A DNA stretch of 34,005 nt from Oscillospiraceae bacterium (lineage in GTDB: Bacteria > Bacillota > Clostridia > UBA1381 > UBA9506). The notes under the pieces are model-generated. The model was not told the origin of the DNA. It did no database searches and was given only the letters and a program-made list of their open reading frames with translations. The stretch is from assembly GCA_015068935.1 (NCBI GenBank), contig SVJO01000013.1, positions 1-34,005 of the forward strand, in the 5' to 3' direction. Positions 32,444-34,005 of this stretch are shown in pieces; within the stretch, counting starts at the first letter, position 1, and every line of letters begins with the position of its first letter. The position numbers and the translations under genes were made by a program.

Positions 32444-34005
32444 GTGAAAAAGTTAGGACTTAATGAAATAAGAGAAAAATATTTAAGCTTTTTTGAAAGT
32501 AAAGCTCATTACAGGATGCCGAGCTTTTCTCTCGTTCCGGAAAACGATGCCAGCTTGCTTTTAATTAATGCTGGTATGGCTCCTTTAAAGCCATATTTCA
32601 CAGGCAGACAAACACCGCCGTCAAAGAGGGTAACAACATGTCAAAAATGCATACGTACTCCTGATATTGAAAGAGTAGGTAAAACTGCAAGACACGGCAC
32701 GTTTTTTGAAATGCTCGGGAATTTTTCTTTTGGAGATTATTTTAAAAAAGATGCTACAAAATGGGCATGGGAATTTGCAACAGAAGTCATGGAACTTGAT
32801 CCCGAAAGACTTTGGGTGACAATATATGAAGAAGATGATGATGCGTTTGATATATGGACAAACCATGTGGGAATTCCCGCTGAGAAGATAGTAAGAATGG
32901 GAAAAGACGACAACTTCTGGGAAATTGGCACAGGACCATGCGGTCCGTGTTCTGAGCTTTATTATGACAGAGGTGAGGAAAACGGATGTGGCTCTCCTGA
33001 TTGTAAGGTAGGCTGTGAATGTGACAGATTTGTTGAGTTCTGGAATTTAGTTTTCACTCAGTTTGATAAGCAGGAAGACGGAACATATGTTCCGCTCGAC
33101 CACCCGAATATTGATACTGGTATGGGCTTAGAGCGAATTGCTTGTATTATGCAGGGTGTGCTTTCAATCTTTGATGTTGATTCAATTGCAAACATACTGA
33201 ATAAAGTATGTGAAATGTCTGGAAAAGAGTATAAAAAAGATGCTGAAACTGATGTTTCCATTCGTGTTGTTACGGACCATATAAGAAGCACTGTATTTAT
33301 GGTGTCTGACGGAGTGAGACCTTCAAATGAAGGAAGAGGATATGTCCTTAGAAGACTTTTAAGACGTGCTGCAAGACATGGCAGACTTCTTGGAATTGAA
33401 GGTGCATTCCTTTCTGTTCTTGCTGACACAGTAATTAATGAATCATATGGTGCATACCCTGAACTGAATGAAAACAGAGAAACGATTAAAAACATTATAA
33501 AACGTGAAGAAGAACGTTTCATGCAGACAATAGACGCAGGTTTCTCTATCCTTGAATCGCTTATTGAAAACATGAAGGCGGGGGATGTTTTAGCAGGAAG
33601 TGATGCATTTAAGCTCTATGATACATATGGTTTCCCAATTGATTTAACACGTGAAATTGTATCGGAAAAAGGCATCGGGATTGATGAAGAAGGTTTTACA
33701 GAAGAAATGAATTCTCAGAGAAAACGTGCAAGAGATGCAAGAGCAAAAATGGGAGAAGTAGGTTGGGATGATAAAATTGCTGACCTCCTCGCAGGATTAA
33801 ATGTTACTGAATTTGTAGGTTACAATGACCTGAAAACAGAAAGCAATATTATTGCTATCATTTCTGATGGCGAAAAATCCGATTCATTATCTGAGGGAAT
33901 GAGCGGATATATTGTATTTGATAAAACACCATTTTATGCTGAAGGCGGTGGTGAAACAGGAGATACAGGCAAGGTATCTTCAAAACTTGCATCAGGAAGT
34001 ATAAC
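32444..34005 (+). CDS. alaS: Alanyl-tRNA synthetase (partial, runs off the right edge)
   Basis: Charges tRNA-Ala. About 520 codons are in the window, covering the aminoacylation domain and the beginning of the editing region. Signatures: [85 protein letters not shown] and [14 protein letters not shown] choose GTG 32444 because GGAG (32434-32437) is 6 bases before it and the product then begins [14 protein letters not shown], the usual clostridial N-terminus. An in-frame ATG at 32432 overlaps that ribosome site. No stop occurs before the window ends. Confidence 0.97.
   Translation, partial: MKKLGLNEIREKYLSFFESKAHYRMPSFSLVPENDASLLLINAGMAPLKPYFTGRQTPPSKRVTTCQKCIRTPDIERVGKTARHGTFFEMLGNFSFGDYFKKDATKWAWEFATEVMELDPERLWVTIYEEDDDAFDIWTNHVGIPAEKIVRMGKDDNFWEIGTGPCGPCSELYYDRGEENGCGSPDCKVGCECDRFVEFWNLVFTQFDKQEDGTYVPLDHPNIDTGMGLERIACIMQGVLSIFDVDSIANILNKVCEMSGKEYKKDAETDVSIRVVTDHIRSTVFMVSDGVRPSNEGRGYVLRRLLRRAARHGRLLGIEGAFLSVLADTVINESYGAYPELNENRETIKNIIKREEERFMQTIDAGFSILESLIENMKAGDVLAGSDAFKLYDTYGFPIDLTREIVSEKGIGIDEEGFTEEMNSQRKRARDARAKMGEVGWDDKIADLLAGLNVTEFVGYNDLKTESNIIAIISDGEKSDSLSEGMSGYIVFDKTPFYAEGGGETGDTGKVSSKLASGSI

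Noticed and set aside
33058-33573. A 171-codon reverse-strand frame inside alaS
   Set aside because: Entirely within a strongly conserved synthetase gene in antisense; composition is serine/leucine-rich as expected for a shadow frame.

Overview
The window is a low-GC chromosomal segment of an endospore-forming Clostridia-type Bacillota. The evidence is: A+T-rich DNA; strong purine-rich Shine-Dalgarno sites; sigma-A-like promoters with 17-bp spacers; a sporulation sigma-K gene with an intact pro-sequence; Firmicutes-type helicase-loading genes (DnaD/DnaI-like); a YmfF/YmfH peptidase pair; YkuS; and a Na+-pump decarboxylase beta subunit typical of anaerobic fermenters. I cannot name a genus. 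Almost all of it is core housekeeping DNA. I saw no insertion sequence, prophage, CRISPR array or rRNA.

Layout. 1-6124: a tRNA-Arg(CCU) reads leftward. Rightward come dnaE (replicative polymerase with a complete PHP metal site), an aldo/keto reductase, and a decarboxylase beta subunit followed by an unlisted 46-codon gamma-like membrane peptide. A two-way terminator at 6131-6155 separates these from a leftward operon (11146 to 6161): hisZ-hisG-hisH-phosphodiesterase-coaX-dgt-like. 11307-13755 rightward: ykuS, then nifS-nifU-queT (Fe-S assembly plus a QueT-family transporter). The queT end overlaps a leftward orphan membrane gene (13715-14071), and the only rightward terminator seen lies beyond that gene. 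birA (14294-15070) faces lysA, an iron-type alcohol dehydrogenase and rapZ (leftward, 18447 to 15150).

18699-25570 rightward: sigK, a translationally coupled cation-efflux gene, rpsO with a structured leader, then dnaD-dnaI-prs-nth-tlyA. 25576-25612 is a two-way terminator. The leftward operon 32148 to 25617 holds a degenerate methionine-synthase-like gene, recR, trmN6-like, rsmI, ymfF, ymfH and lgt, mostly with overlapping stop and start codons. alaS (GTG start at 32444) runs off the right edge.

The groups serve replication and repair (dnaE, dnaD/dnaI, recR, nth, dgt-like), translation and RNA modification (tRNA, rpsO, alaS, rsmI, trmN6, tlyA), cofactors (nifS/U, coaX, birA), amino acids (his, lysA), nucleotides (prs) and sporulation (sigK). 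The best leads for something new are the zinc-ligand-less MetH-like protein heading the recR operon, the rpsO leader that can mask its own ribosome site, the antisense arrangement at queT, the cysteine tail on NifU, and the decarboxylase beta/gamma pair standing without alpha or biotin-carrier genes. None amounts to a demonstrated new system.
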